From assembly GCA_017562135.1 (NCBI GenBank), contig QEYB01000654.1, forward strand, positions 1,178,001 through 1,242,000: a DNA stretch of 64,000 nucleotides, written 5' to 3'. A program made the translations under genes and the position numbers. The number at the start of each line of letters is the position of its first letter. The first letter of the stretch is position 1. The stretch comes from Dipylidium caninum. Lineage: Eukaryota > Platyhelminthes > Cestoda > Cyclophyllidea > Dipylidiidae. Positions 1 through 12,300 of this stretch are shown piece by piece. The notes under the pieces were generated by a model. The model saw only the letters and a list, made by a program, of their open reading frames with translations, was not told where the DNA came from and did no database searches.

Positions 1-3000
1 TTATGTACGCTTTTGATACTTTTGTATTTCTCTGAGAGAAACCGTTCGTTAACTCTACGATCTACCTTAGCAGGAAGCATCATTGGTCACTGCACATTGT
101 GCAAGACCCGCGTGATCCCTTTGATACACTGGTCTTACTGCCATACTACAAATCTGATGAGACAAAGTGCCCAAATCTACCTTGCTCGTCTTTTACTCCA
201 CAGTCGAGAAATGTGAGAAACCAATCACTTTGCGGGTTGATGATAATCCGTGCATTTAAGTCCTCCAAGTTCCATCTCCAAAAGGCTCTCTGTATCTGAA
301 ATGGCATTTAGTACCCACCTTGGTCCCCTTCCCATCCACCTTCCTGCCTCTGATCTAATTCCTTTTGTGATTCACTCTCCCACATTTGCCTTTTGAATTT
401 TCTCGCCAAATAGTCATTCTCCAGAAGTGCACAATGCTTTCTCCATCCCAATTTCATGTGCCAATGCTAGTGTGAACAGAATACGCGCAGATTTTACCAA
501 GCGGCTCAGCATGTCATGCGCGATGGTGACGATTTGTTGGCGGTGGGGGCAGCTGAAACGTGAAAACGGAGGACGATAAGAACATTTACGCCCTTCTGAA
601 GGCTCATATTTAACTAGCACTTATAACGAAAACCACAGTCCCAAATGCTCATGGGACTTCTTCTTCCTCTTCTTCTTCTTCTTCCACTATTCCTCACATT
701 TTGAGAAAAAAATGTGAAATTTAATTGCCCTACACGCGCTTTTCCTAAACCTCATTTTTCTCACGTGAATAACATGATCCGCTGTAAGTACTTCCCACTT
801 TAGGAATGTTAAATGGAGACTGAAAATCTCTCAATTTCATCGCCACCACCGGCTCGTTGGCATGCTGCCAGCGGTAGAATGGCATTTAATAACTCCCGCC
901 TCCCTGAATGACACCTCGGGGCCCGGAAAATGACAGGGAGGTGAGATGATGAAAGCAAACCGTGGGGGGGGGGGGGGGGGAAGAGTCAGTGAAGTCACAA
1001 TCTCCTGACATAATCGCTACTGCCTCCAAACACACCCAGCGACAGTGGCGAAGAATAGCCGGAAAAATGAGGCGAGAGGCCAATCATCTGCCATTTTCTG
1101 TCTGGTAGAGAGTAAAAACCCACCTCCTCGGAGGAGGAATGGAATGGAAACGAAGTAGATGGCCTCAGCCCCCTTTCTGAGTTGAATGCTTCCCAGGGAC
1201 ATGCGGAGCCCCGGCGGCGACAAAGTGGGCCTGTAAGTTTGGTAAACAGTTGGCGGCTCAGACGAGACACGGTTCAGGTTTCAATGGAGCCGTCGGGGAG
1301 GCGAAGTTCGTCCTGGTCCCCGTTCCCTCGTCCGCGGAGGACTTGATCGCCCGCCCCCCACCCCCCCCCCCGATGACGTGGCAGTCACATCCCGACGACG
1401 ACCCTCGCGTGCTCTGTGCCGCGGCGCGGAGGCTCTGCAGAGCCGGTCCCTCAAATTGAACTCCACAAGGAATTGCAACTCGCCAACTCGCTCCCCGTCG
1501 CAATTCCACCTCATTCTACTCTATTTAATGATCCAACTCATTAATTCATCTATTGTGCACTCACTTAATTCCGCCTCCAAAAATTCACACGCATAGAGAA
1601 GAAACGCCTTACTTTTGTTCACTTCATTGCGTAAAATTTTTCTCTTTTACTTCACCTCTGCACTCTTGCCGCAGGAGACATCGACCTGACCTCCAAACGA
1701 ACCAATCAGATTGCGGCGCAACAGGCTCCATCTCCACGGAGTTTACCGCGAATTCGCAGGAATTTGGCAATTTAACGACTGAAGTGCTTGAGTGTATGTG
1801 AGGCGACGTAGCGACTTGACTCGGTGCAAAGTGGAAGCGGATCCCCGCTCCGATCCGGCTTCGTGGAAAAGGGGGGGGGGGAGCGGGGCGTCCGTCCAGC
1901 CAGTCGTCTCCCCGTTAAGACTCCGCAAAATGGCACAGAGTGAAGAGTCCAGGTCTCTCGAAATGCCTCCGTGCAAGACAACACAACTTAACTTGGCGAC
2001 ACACACACACGTGTGTGTGTGTGTGTGCGTTTGAAGCCCACCCTCGCGGCGACAAGCGAGCCTGGGAGTCAACCCCCTTTGTCATATCTTGACTCTCTCT
2101 CTTTCTACCCTGTCATTACTTGAAAGACATCAACTGACGCGGTGACGAGGCACAAAAGTGAACGAGTTCGCGTCCAGTGAAACGACTCGGATTCCATCGG
2201 ACTCCCTCCAGCCTCCTCCCTCCAACCGCCTCGCCCCGCCAAGGGGTAACAGCGTCACCCCACACCTGGCCGCCCACCGTGCGAGGATCGATACCGCGAG
2301 GGGTCGCACCGGGTCCAAAGTGCACTCGGATCTATACGCGGTGGAGTACAACTCGGCTGGGGGAGGGCGAGGGGCGTGGGAGACGGCGAGGGGGCCTGGA
2401 TGCCTAGGGAGTGAGTGAGGCGAGACGCCGGCTAAAGCCACCGTGGACGCCTGTTTGGAGGCCAAGCGGACCGCAGTCGCGGTGTTGGAAGAACAACAAA
2501 AATACCGCGAGGTGGCTAACAACCCAGGGACCAACACCGGCACCCGCTCGACGGTGTGGTTGACAGCATGTGAGTGTGGAGAGGGAGAAGAGATAGAGAG
2601 AGAGAGAGAGACCGCGAGACCGAATACGGCAGTGCGAGAATAATCCGGCCGCATGGCTGCGGAGGATGGAGATGTCCGCGGGGTTTAATCCCGTGCATTT
2701 GGCCACTTTCCCTCGGCCGCCGCGTTTAGGAGTCCAAGAACTCAGACCTGCCTCCTATCGCCATCCCGAGATGGAGCTTCGCCCTGCCCTGCCCTGCCCC
2801 CCGCCGGATCGCCCCAGCACAGGTCGTAAAAATGAGAAAAAAAGGGAACGTGGCATCTTTACAATCTTTTCTTTAATCTTCCGCGCACAGCAAAAGACAA
2901 GCAAACAAGTAAAAAGTGGTGCAGGCCAAAGGCAAGGCAACCGAAAGCGAAAGCAGAAAAGCCCTAGGGGAAACACAACTCAGCGGGAGGGTGGAGAGGG

Positions 3001-3097
3001 GAAACGCGGTGGAGGCCGGAGGGAATGCTCGAAGGAATGCTAATTCGGCTGAAGTATCCGGTGTGCTTAAACGTCTCGTAATTCCAATTTGGTACTT
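1..3097. other. No gene recognised
   Basis: AT-balanced to about 0.8 kb, then increasingly GC-rich with an 18-G run near 963-980, CCCC runs at about 1360, an (AC)n(GT)n palindrome at 1999-2027 and a GA-rich tract at about 2595. ORFs are short, overlapping and low-complexity. Confidence 0.5.
1999..2027. repeat. (AC)n(GT)n palindromic microsatellite
   Basis: An AC run passes directly into a GT run, making a self-complementary alternating purine-pyrimidine tract that could extrude a hairpin or adopt Z-DNA. Confidence 0.85.
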
Positions 3098-3103
3098 TTT
3101 ATT
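3098..3103 (-). terminator. Candidate polyadenylation signal of the L1CAM-like gene
   Basis: AATAAA on the minus strand (TTTATT on plus) lies about 130 bp beyond the stop codon of the receptor gene, a normal distance for a compact 3' UTR. Confidence 0.45.
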
Positions 3104-3229
3104 TTGGTTGTATAGAAGTTTCGCTAGGCATAGACTATCATGTTTGTTTGTTTGTTTGTCTGTCTATCTCTCTCCTCACTTTATCGAAATGTGCTTCAGT
3201 GTGGGGGAGGGGGGGGAGGCCGGTGAGCT

Positions 3230-3318
3230 TTACACCACCGTGTGGTGGTCACGGTAGCCGGCCGTCCTGCTCGGTGAACTGTACTGACCAATGAAGGAGG
3301 CCTCCTCGTTGAAGGTCC
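3230..3318 (-). CDS. Last coding exon of the L1CAM-like receptor, FIGQY motif
   Basis: Read on the minus strand after a strong poly-T/CAG acceptor, this exon gives TFNEEASFIGQYSS and then a short basic/histidine tail ending HHTVV and a stop. The FIGQY tyrosine is the residue whose phosphorylation is known to switch ankyrin binding in neuroglian, neurofascin and L1. The final residues TVV could form a C-terminal PDZ ligand (T-x-V type: HTVV), which is inference. The exon phase accepts splicing either from the 4346-4375 microexon or directly from the 7616-7713 exon. Confidence 0.8.
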
Positions 3319-6300
3319 CTGAAAAAAAACCATATAAAGGAAAAAGTTAAGGTTCTGAGTTTTGACAATCTCCTCGTTAATTTGGAGTCATCCAAAAAAT
3401 TATCGGGAGGGCGGCGGGCACTGTGGCGTTAGAGAGCTCAGGCGGTGTGCTTTGATTGGTCGACAGACAGCCAATGAAAAGGTGGGCCGCAAAGCGTCAC
3501 CCAATCAGCACTCGAGGCGGTTGCTCGACTAAGTTTGCCATTCCTCCCAGTGGGAAATGTCAATTGAAAGGGGAAACAACGTCTCACTATTTCCATGTCC
3601 CCCTATTTTGGCCGAGTTACAAGTTGGACGGGTTCACACACGTACAACGACGGTCAGAGCCGGCGCCGTCATGTGCGCTCCAATGCGGACAGAATTTGAA
3701 GTCGAGCGAAGGGACGGCAATACGCTCTTCCCTCAAGGTGAAGACTACTTGAGTGGAGACACAGAGGTAGCTCCTGACGAATTTGCGGGTGACTTTGTCC
3801 CCGCGCGGAGGGCGTCGGGAGTGGAAGGATGCACGAAAAAGAAAAGCCCACACGAGGTCAACTGAAGCCGAGATCCACGCGGCAGGTGGAACGAACGCCC
3901 AAATTGTCCCGCCCTCCACCGCCTCCTCGAGGAGGCAAAAAACCGGTTCACGGTTAGACGGAAAAAAATACACACAAAAGGAGACACACTTTTATAAGGC
4001 GCCAAAACCACACAGTGTTTGTTTTTGTTTAGACGAGGAGGACATTAGCAGGGTGAGGGAGCGAACGAGGCAGGCGGCTTACGTGGGGGGACAGTCAGTC
4101 TGACTCGGGCTAGGGGAGAATCGGAGCAAAGGAATTAATGACAATGACAAGGCGAACTGGGGCCACAAACAGCCCTCCACAGCACTCGGAAGGGGTCGCG
4201 GACGAGGGCCCAGCGGAGCGTCCACCGACGCCCGCCGCCTCGGCGCTGAGGGGACGTCCAGCAGGCGGGGTTGGCCCAAAACCTTGCGGAGCACACCGGG
4301 ACGAGGACACATCAAAGCGGGCGGTTAGTTCGAGAGGCAACTTACATCGCGGCCGCGGCCTGAGAGGCTCCGACGCTGAGCGCGTTCGGGCAAAGGAGGA
4401 AGGTTAGGGAAAAAGCGCTTTGTCGGGTGCGCCCCCCCCCCCGGCCCCTCCGCACCCCGCCCGCCTCAAAGACTACTCGAGAATGGGACACTGGACGCCG
4501 ACTATGCCTGTCTACGGCCGGTTGCCGGAGGGGGGAAGCGCCCCGGAACCACTGCCAGGAAGGACAGGAAGCAACGGAGTTGCGTTGCGTCGTCCGCCGG
4601 CAGGAGGAAGACCTTCCGACTGGGCTTCAAAGGGGGTCAGAGCAGGGGGACGACAGCCTAGAAGTTCCACGTCGGGCGTGGGTCAGTCTGCCATCGGCGG
4701 AAGCCCTTGTTGGCCGGGGGTGTCGACTGCCCGTCATGTCAACGAGGTATTTTGACGGACGACGCCACGTGGCGTCGGGGAGACGCGCCTTAGGGCGTCG
4801 ATTCCAGTCGGTTGCGCAATTTGAATGACACAAACGCCAAACGGGGGAGAAGGGCGGAGGCAATCGAGGGAACCCTCACGCCGAGTCGACCGTGAGCTCC
4901 GAATTGCATCCCGACCCCGCGGGGTCGACGGGACCTCGACCGTCCGGCTCACGACGCCCTCGACGACGGCGCCGCGGACGGCGAGGCAGACGACGCCGAG
5001 ACCGTCAGCGGACGACGGTGAGTCAGCGTGCGAGGCTGTCGAGACGAGGCGGCGGGGTGAGTGGAGGGTCTTTTTGGGTCACGAGGGTGTCTCGCGTCAC
5101 TCGACATAGCAACAGGCGACCGAACGACACGAGGTCGCCGAGCTGCGACGATGAGGGCGGCTGCTGCTCACTCACTCACTCGCTCCAACTGCTGGTATCA
5201 TTCGCTGCCGACGTGCCCTGCGGGAGGCGGTGGAACGGGGACTCGGCACTTCGAGCACCGGCACACACACAGAGAAACACACGCACACACACACGCTGGC
5301 AGGCAGGCAGGCAGGCACGAACACACACACGCTCGCTCTTGAGTCCTCGGAGGCATGAGAAGAGAAAGCGGGTTGTGTGCGAGAGCGAATAGATGAAAGA
5401 GTGAATGAGTGACGGAGGTGGCGAGCGAGTGGAACTCGAGGGTGGAGAGGCAAGTGGGAAGGAGGAAATGTCGGCGTGAAAGGACGCGGGGGCCGCGTCA
5501 GGTTGGAGACGGCGGAGCGAGGAAATGCAGAGACCGCACGCACGAAGACGGGTTCGCGGTCACTGCTGACGTGGTTGAGGGCGACGCTTGTCGAGAAAGA
5601 GGAAGAAGAAGACGGAGAGGCGGCGAATGAAACGGGGGGAGGCGGGGGCAACCGACCAACTGGGTGGAAAGTGCCGCGAGCAGCCAAGATCGGGACCGAC
5701 GGGAGGCGGGGTGGCGGTGCTCTGCTGTCACGCTGATGTGTGCGATGGCGGACGAGGCGACGTGGAGGGACCCGCGGGGCTGGCGAGGCAGAAAGGACGA
5801 CCTCCGAGACTGTGCCAGCCGTCGCGTCCCGTCTTCTCGCTCCGCTCCGCTCCGCCCCGCCCCGCCCCACGCCGCTCCACTCGCTCCCGCCTTTCCCGGC
5901 GCCGCGGCGCCTCTCCTCTCTCGCTGGTCGCCTGGCAGACAGACAGACACACAGGCAGGCAGGCAGGCTGGCAGACCGCCTCGAGGACGTCGGGAGGGCG
6001 ACACACCGAGCTCCGAGCTTCTGAACTCCGTCCTCAGCTGCTCACTCACTCACACTCCACCCACCCACACGCACACACACACAAAGTCGCACGCTCAGGC
6101 GGAGAGGAGGCAGGCAACTGCACGAAACGACGCTCCTCGGCTCTCTTCGTGTGTCATTTTGTGTGTGTCTGTGTGTGTGTGTGTGTGGGTGGGTGTCACG
6201 TTTCCCACGGACTCAGGCCTTCGCCACGTCACTCGCTTCGTGGTCCCGTCGCCTCCTCCGCCGCTCCGAGCGCACCCAGGACGTGTGGATCCGCCTCGAA

Positions 6301-9300
6301 TCGGGCTGGGCGCCGTTGGACGTCGATCTGGTGGAGAAGCGGTCGCTGGACGGCGGAGGACACGAAGGAGGGACGCGTCGACCCGCCCTGAGTCGAGGCA
6401 GCGCAGTCCGGCCGCCCACTTCCCTTCACCACCGACTCGACTGACGAGGCCCCCGCTAACCGCCCTCGCCCCGTGTGTTTTTGGCGACCGTCCGACGAGA
6501 TGTCGCACTCGGACGCTTTCTGCCTCTCAGATAGCCGCGCTGCCCCCCCGAACTACCACCCAGACGTGGCTTCGTGGGCCGCTTTTTCCCCCTTGCCGCG
6601 CCGCTTCGCGAGTTCTGCGGGCCTCAGCCCCACCGCCGCCCGCCACCGGCCACCAAGCCTCGGTGGCGCCGCGAGAACTCAACGCGGCGCAGCCGAGCCC
6701 GACTTGTCGGGCGGGGGAGGCGCCTCGCGCGCAACGGTGCCGAAATACCGCGGACGAGCGCCGTCGAGCGAATTGTGCGCGGGACAACTTCCTCCACGGC
6801 CAAAAGACATCACACACACACACACACGAAACTTCTGAGTCGGTTTCGTAAACGGACAGTGGAAATTGGAGCCGGCAAAGCATGGTTTCGAGACGCCAAT
6901 GTGACTGAAGTGACTCACTGGAACACGAGGGACGATTGAAAGCCTCGGAGAAGCCTCGCGCGTCGTCCGCAGTCGCGGAGGGGCCGCGCGAGCGCCTCCC
7001 TCGGGCGCCACCTCCCGCGGCAACAGCGGCGACTGGCGGTGGGAATTCGCGACGCCACCGCCTCCACGCCTCGGATTAACCTGAGACACTCGGCTTCGGT
7101 GAGACCGGCTCGAGAGTGTCGGAGCACCTGCAGTGTGTGCGACCACGGCACCGGAGGACGAGCGGTGGCAGGTGCGCGAGTCGACGACTATCCACGCTGG
7201 CGAACGCGAACAGGTGCTAAAATTGCCTCCTCGGAGGCTTTCGCTCGACCTCGTCTCTCCGCCCGAACAGACCAGAGACCAAAACACGCCCCCCCCCCAC
7301 CAGAGGCGGTCTCGAGGTGGCAGACGGGCGGGGCGAGGGCCCGTGGGGTGGCACCCTCGAGCAAAGCCAGGAAGATGACTGAGTGATAAGGCGGAGAGGG
7401 AGCGATGAGGGCGGCGGTTAGCGCAGTGGGCGGAGGAGCTCCTGCGGCCGAAACTGCCACGAGGCCGCCGCGGCTCTCGAGGGAGGAGGAGGAGGAGCCA
7501 CGGAAAGCCGAAGAAACATCATGGGAGTGGGGGCAGAGGGCTCAAGAAGCGACTTGGCAGCGCAACAGTGAGGCCCTGGAGGCGCGCGGGGGTCGCAGGG
7601 GGCGAAGCAACCTACCGGGATCCATGTTGTAGGCGTCCAGTTCGCCGTCTTCGTCCGATCCCACCTCCAGACCCGGTTCCTCCATCCCGCTGGCCAGAGA
7701 CGGCGGCTCCTCGCTGAAAGGGAGAGGACACGAACAGCTCGCAGTGCGTCCGCATCACCCTGGGGGGGCGGGGGTGATGAGCGGCTCCTATTGAGCTTCC
7801 GACGTCTGGCAGACTCGGGCGTCGTCGATTCCGCAAAGGAAAGGAACCGCCCTCGGACGAAGCCTACCTGCAGTGCCTAAAACGAGTCGCGCAGCGTCTT
7901 CTTGGGACGCGGCGAGGGAGGACGAGGCTCCCTCAGTCCTCGTCTGCACAATCCGCAGTTAGCAGAGATAAAAAAGGGGGTAAAAACCGCTTCTTTTTTG
8001 CCTTTGAGCTGCGTCTTCGAACCAAGTCATCTCCTCCCGCAGTCCAGTCCAACGCGATCGGGTGTGGTGGCCTCCGCGGCGGGGCGGCGGCAACGGAGGA
8101 GCCTCTTCAGACTAACAATTCGCCGAAAGAAGGTGTCTTTTCTAAACTTCTGACTGACTGTTCTGAAGGGGGTGGGGGGCGGATCCGGACCCCTTAGCGA
8201 TCGTGCTAGACGGGGAGGCCATTCACCGGCCACCGTCGTGATCGAGGCGAGGTCGAATGACTTCCGTGAGATCCTCGAAACACGCCGACGGGTCGGCCGC
8301 ACCACACTACGCTGGGAGAGTGGAATTCCGCTGCGGAGGTGAAGACGAGGGCGGCGAGGCGGAGGAGATGCGAAGACGCCCGCGGAGCGCCTTCCACGAC
8401 CGCGGTCTCCACGCATTCCATGCGTAAATAGCGCTTGTTTACGCGTGTTTGTGTGTGTGTGTGTGTTTCATCCCGCCTCGTCCCACCCATTCCCTGGTGC
8501 AAGGAGACCCGTCGGAAACGCAAGTGGCAAATCGGCGCACCCCGTGGGCGGGGAGCTCGTCACAGCGGCGAAATTGGCCAAGATGCCCGGATGCTGCAAC
8601 TTCTTGCCCGGCCAAGTGAGGCGCTGGCCACCACCGCTGCGTGATGACCGCCCCGCTGGCAGACAAGGCCAAGAACGGTGGAGCTGTTGAATGACGTCCG
8701 ACTGGACCGTTGTGCGAAGTCGGGGCATTCTTCGTCAGGCATTCCGTCCGCCCTCCGGACCCTCCATCTCCCTGCGATCGCCTCAGCGCCCAGCAACTTA
8801 CTCCTGTGTCGCCTCCGCTTAGCCGCGAAAGAATTGTGAAAACCCCACGCTCACACATTCACACCACAGAATCACACGCCGGGGAGGCGGTGGCGGAGAG
8901 CGTGTCGAGACGTGTTTCCACGACCAGACCTCGCAAACACGCACGGCGCCGAGAGCCTAGCGGTGCCACAAGCAGCGCAAAGGCAGATCCGACGTCGTCA
9001 GCGGCGTGGAAGAGCGAGGCCTCGCTCTGGAGGACAGACGGGGGGCGGCGTCGAAGGCCTTCCAGCCCCGCGCACGGCATCCACCGGCTCCGGCGCCGCC
9101 GGGGCGTCCAACGGCGACAAATGGAGCAAAGTTGGAGGGGCGAAGGGAAGGCAAAACCCAGTTTGAACGCCAACTTACCTGAAGGCAGCCTCTTTAGCCA
9201 AAAAAAGGGTTAGGGGCGTCGGGGAACAGACTTACGGTCTCTCGTAGGTCTGGAAGGTCTCCTTCTCCTTCAATTCACGCAGCGGATCGTTGCCGAGTTT

Positions 9301-12300
9301 GTACTCCTTCTTCGACAGTTTGTACGTCTCGCCGCGATTGCGCGTGCACAACCAGACGGAGACGATGATGACGATGAGGATGAAGATGATGGCGATGATG
9401 ACCGCGGCGACCCAGGCGAGGTTGGCGGAGGCTGTGGGGGAAAGCGGCGGGGTGAGAGAGGCCGGGGCGCGCGGCGGCGAGCCACCGCGTTCACCTACCT
9501 GGCTTCGGCGCCTCCGACAGGCTCCTTTTAACCGCCAGGGTCTCCTTCAGCGTCTCATCCGCCTCATTGTAGGAGTCGTAGATCTTCTTCTGCTCGTCCA
9601 TCACCTCGCGCTTGCGTCGAGCCGAACTCTCCGACGGCGGCTCGAAGGAGAAGGCAACAAACTTCGCCCTCGAGTTGTTGACGAACAACTGGAAGCGACA
9701 CTCGAGGAGGAGGGTGCTCGGGACGCGGGGCACACGGGCGGCGAGGACGTCCTGCAGCGTCTCTCGCGGCTCCGCGGTGGACGAGTAGGCCGGCGACGCG
9801 AGGGTGGAGGGCGAGGTGGGCAGGTCGGAGGTCTTCATCCCCTCCGCGAAGGCCCTGTATGGCGAGACTCGGACGGTGGACTAAAGAGCGGACGAGACGG
9901 TGGCGCGGTGATAGCGGGACGTGGGGAAACGCGTCCTCCGGCCATGCACCGATCACTTAAATTTGGGCGTAACCCACAGCAGGCAGCGCTGCGGACCAAT
10001 TAGACGTTGACAATGGGGAGTTGGTTTGGCCATTTGCCCCACGGGGCGAATCAATATTCTGTGACGAGGGGATCGGCGGAGGGGCCAGCACTGCCGACGT
10101 CGGCGGCGGCAGCGGTAAAAGGGTGTGCGGAGGGGGCAGACTCCTCGGAAGCCGGGCAAACGGGGCGGAGGAGGAGGGGCGTTTGAAGGTTGTTCTTTCG
10201 TAGATGTCCAACGAAAGGCGCCAGGCGACTCGGAGTCGGGAGGAGGTCGACGTGGCAGACTTGACGCCCACCTCACGCGTCAGGGTTGACGGGGGGAGGA
10301 GGGGGGGGGGCGGTTAACGGTGGCCTCGTCAGTCGAGTCGGTGGTGAAGGGAAGTGGGCGGCCGACTTTGGCCTGCGTCTCCTTCGTGTCCTCCGCCGTC
10401 CAGCGACCGCTTCTCCACCAGATCGACGTCCAACGGCGCCCAGCCCGGTTCGAGGCGGATCCACACGTCCTGGGTGCGCTCGGAGCGGCGGAGGAGGCGA
10501 CGGGACCACGAAGCGAGTGACGTGGCGAAGGCCTGAGTCCGTGGGAAAAGTGACACCCACCCACACACACACACACACAGACACACACAAAATGACACAC
10601 GAAGAGAGCCGAGGAGCGTCGTTTCGTGCAGTTGCCTGCCTCCTCTCCGCCTGAGCGTGCGACTTTGTGTGTGTGTGCGTGTGTGCGTGGAGTGGGTGGA
10701 GTGTGAGTGAGTGAGCAGCTGAGGACGGAGTTCCGCAGCTCGGAGCTCGGTGTGTCGCCCTCCCGACGTCCTCGAGGCGGTCTGCCTGCCTGTCTGTGTG
10801 CCAGGCGACCAGCGAGAGAGGAGAGGCGGCGCGCGGAGCAGGCGACGATTCGTCGTGGCGCCGGTGACGGCGGGAGCGAGTGGAGCGGCGTGGGGCGGAG
10901 CGGAGCGAGAAGACGGGACGCGACGGCTGGCACAGTCTCGGTGGTCGTGTCAACCCGACGTCTCGTCTGCTACGTCCCTCCAAGTCGCCTTGTCAAACAG
11001 AGCACCGCTGCCGTGCCGCCTCTTCGCGCGTTCAACGCCCACATCTCGTCGGCTTTTGCGAGCGTCTCTCGCCTGCAACTCTGCCCTCTTTCCAAACGCA
11101 AAAATCTGCCTTTCACCGATTTTCCCGTGCCTCAAAACCCTCGAAGTAGACGTACTAGAACCAGTGCTTCAATCTGCCTGACTGTGAGACGATCTTCGTG
11201 TTCTCCAGGTCCCTGAGAATCGACTAAAACACTCTGGCGCCGCCGTGGGATTCTCCGTTTGCATGAAACCAGGGCTTGGAACTGACTAGCATTTGGTCTT
11301 AAGGAGGCTTGTTCTGGACGCGGAAGTCGCTAAGCCCGCCAGTCACAAGACCGGCCGCCGCGAGTCGCGTCCGACGCAGTCAGGCACTCACCGGCTGGGT
11401 GGCGTTGAAGACGAAGTACTTGGCCAGATCCGGGTCGTCCATGACCATTTCCATGGTGAGCGCGCGGGCCAGGACCCAGCCCTGGTGCTGGACGATGTTG
11501 AGATTTGCCCACTGCTGCAGCACCGACGCGGTGGGGACGCAGTGCACGTCGAAGGCCTCCTCGCCGCAGTCCGCGGTGCACGAGGCGCGCGACGGCGAGA
11601 TTTGCAGCGCCGGTTTGGCTGTGGAGGAAACACCAGAGACACGGTGAGTGGCGAGTCGGGGGGAGGGCGGGGCGAGGCCACGGACCCTCGGAGCACGCGG
11701 CGTCCTGCCGAACAGACATCGTCGCGTGCCTCCCGAGTTTAACCGCCTCCTTCCCCTCTCCGCAATCGTTATGCGGGATTAATGGACTAACTTGTGGTCT
11801 TCGGGGGGTCATTTCATTTCACACACCAAATGCAGCCGTTTTCTCGACGTGGGGACACCCGGACACTTGTTGTCACCCACCGGCGGCTACACACGTGGGG
11901 GCCGTCAGGAGTGTCGTCACGTCGGGCGTGGGAAGACGAAACCACTTGGTGCCGATTGTGGAGTCGAACTACTCCCGGGGCCGCGACGGACAAGATGCAG
12001 GTTCAATTAGCTGCCTCCGCCCTCGCCGCCCTCGCTGCGAGACACTGACAGCCTGACCATCGTGACAAAAAGTCTGAGGAGGCTCCATTTCACTCGTCCA
12101 GAAGTGGCGAGGAGATCAGCGGGTCACTGCGGACCTCGGGGAACCGAGTGAATGGGGCTTTTGTCAACACCCAGTGGCCCACGCGACCACCTCCGGCAGT
12201 TACCAACGTGCCTCGGCGCGAGAATTCGTCAAAAAGCCCAAAAAGGGAAAGAAGAAAACGAGTCCCACGTGGTCAAGTCGATCAGACATCAGCCGCGGTG

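Noticed and set aside
5172..6851. Long Arg/Pro-rich ORFs of 180-395 codons
   Set aside because: They lie in an intron of the receptor gene, overlap in several frames and include the inverted repeat and CA tracts.
10329..10598. Possible exon DVWIRLEPGWAPLDVDLV in the inverted-repeat arm, with an acceptor-like CAG
   Set aside because: Conserved in both arms simply because they are copies; no in-phase donor joins it to the flanking receptor exons.
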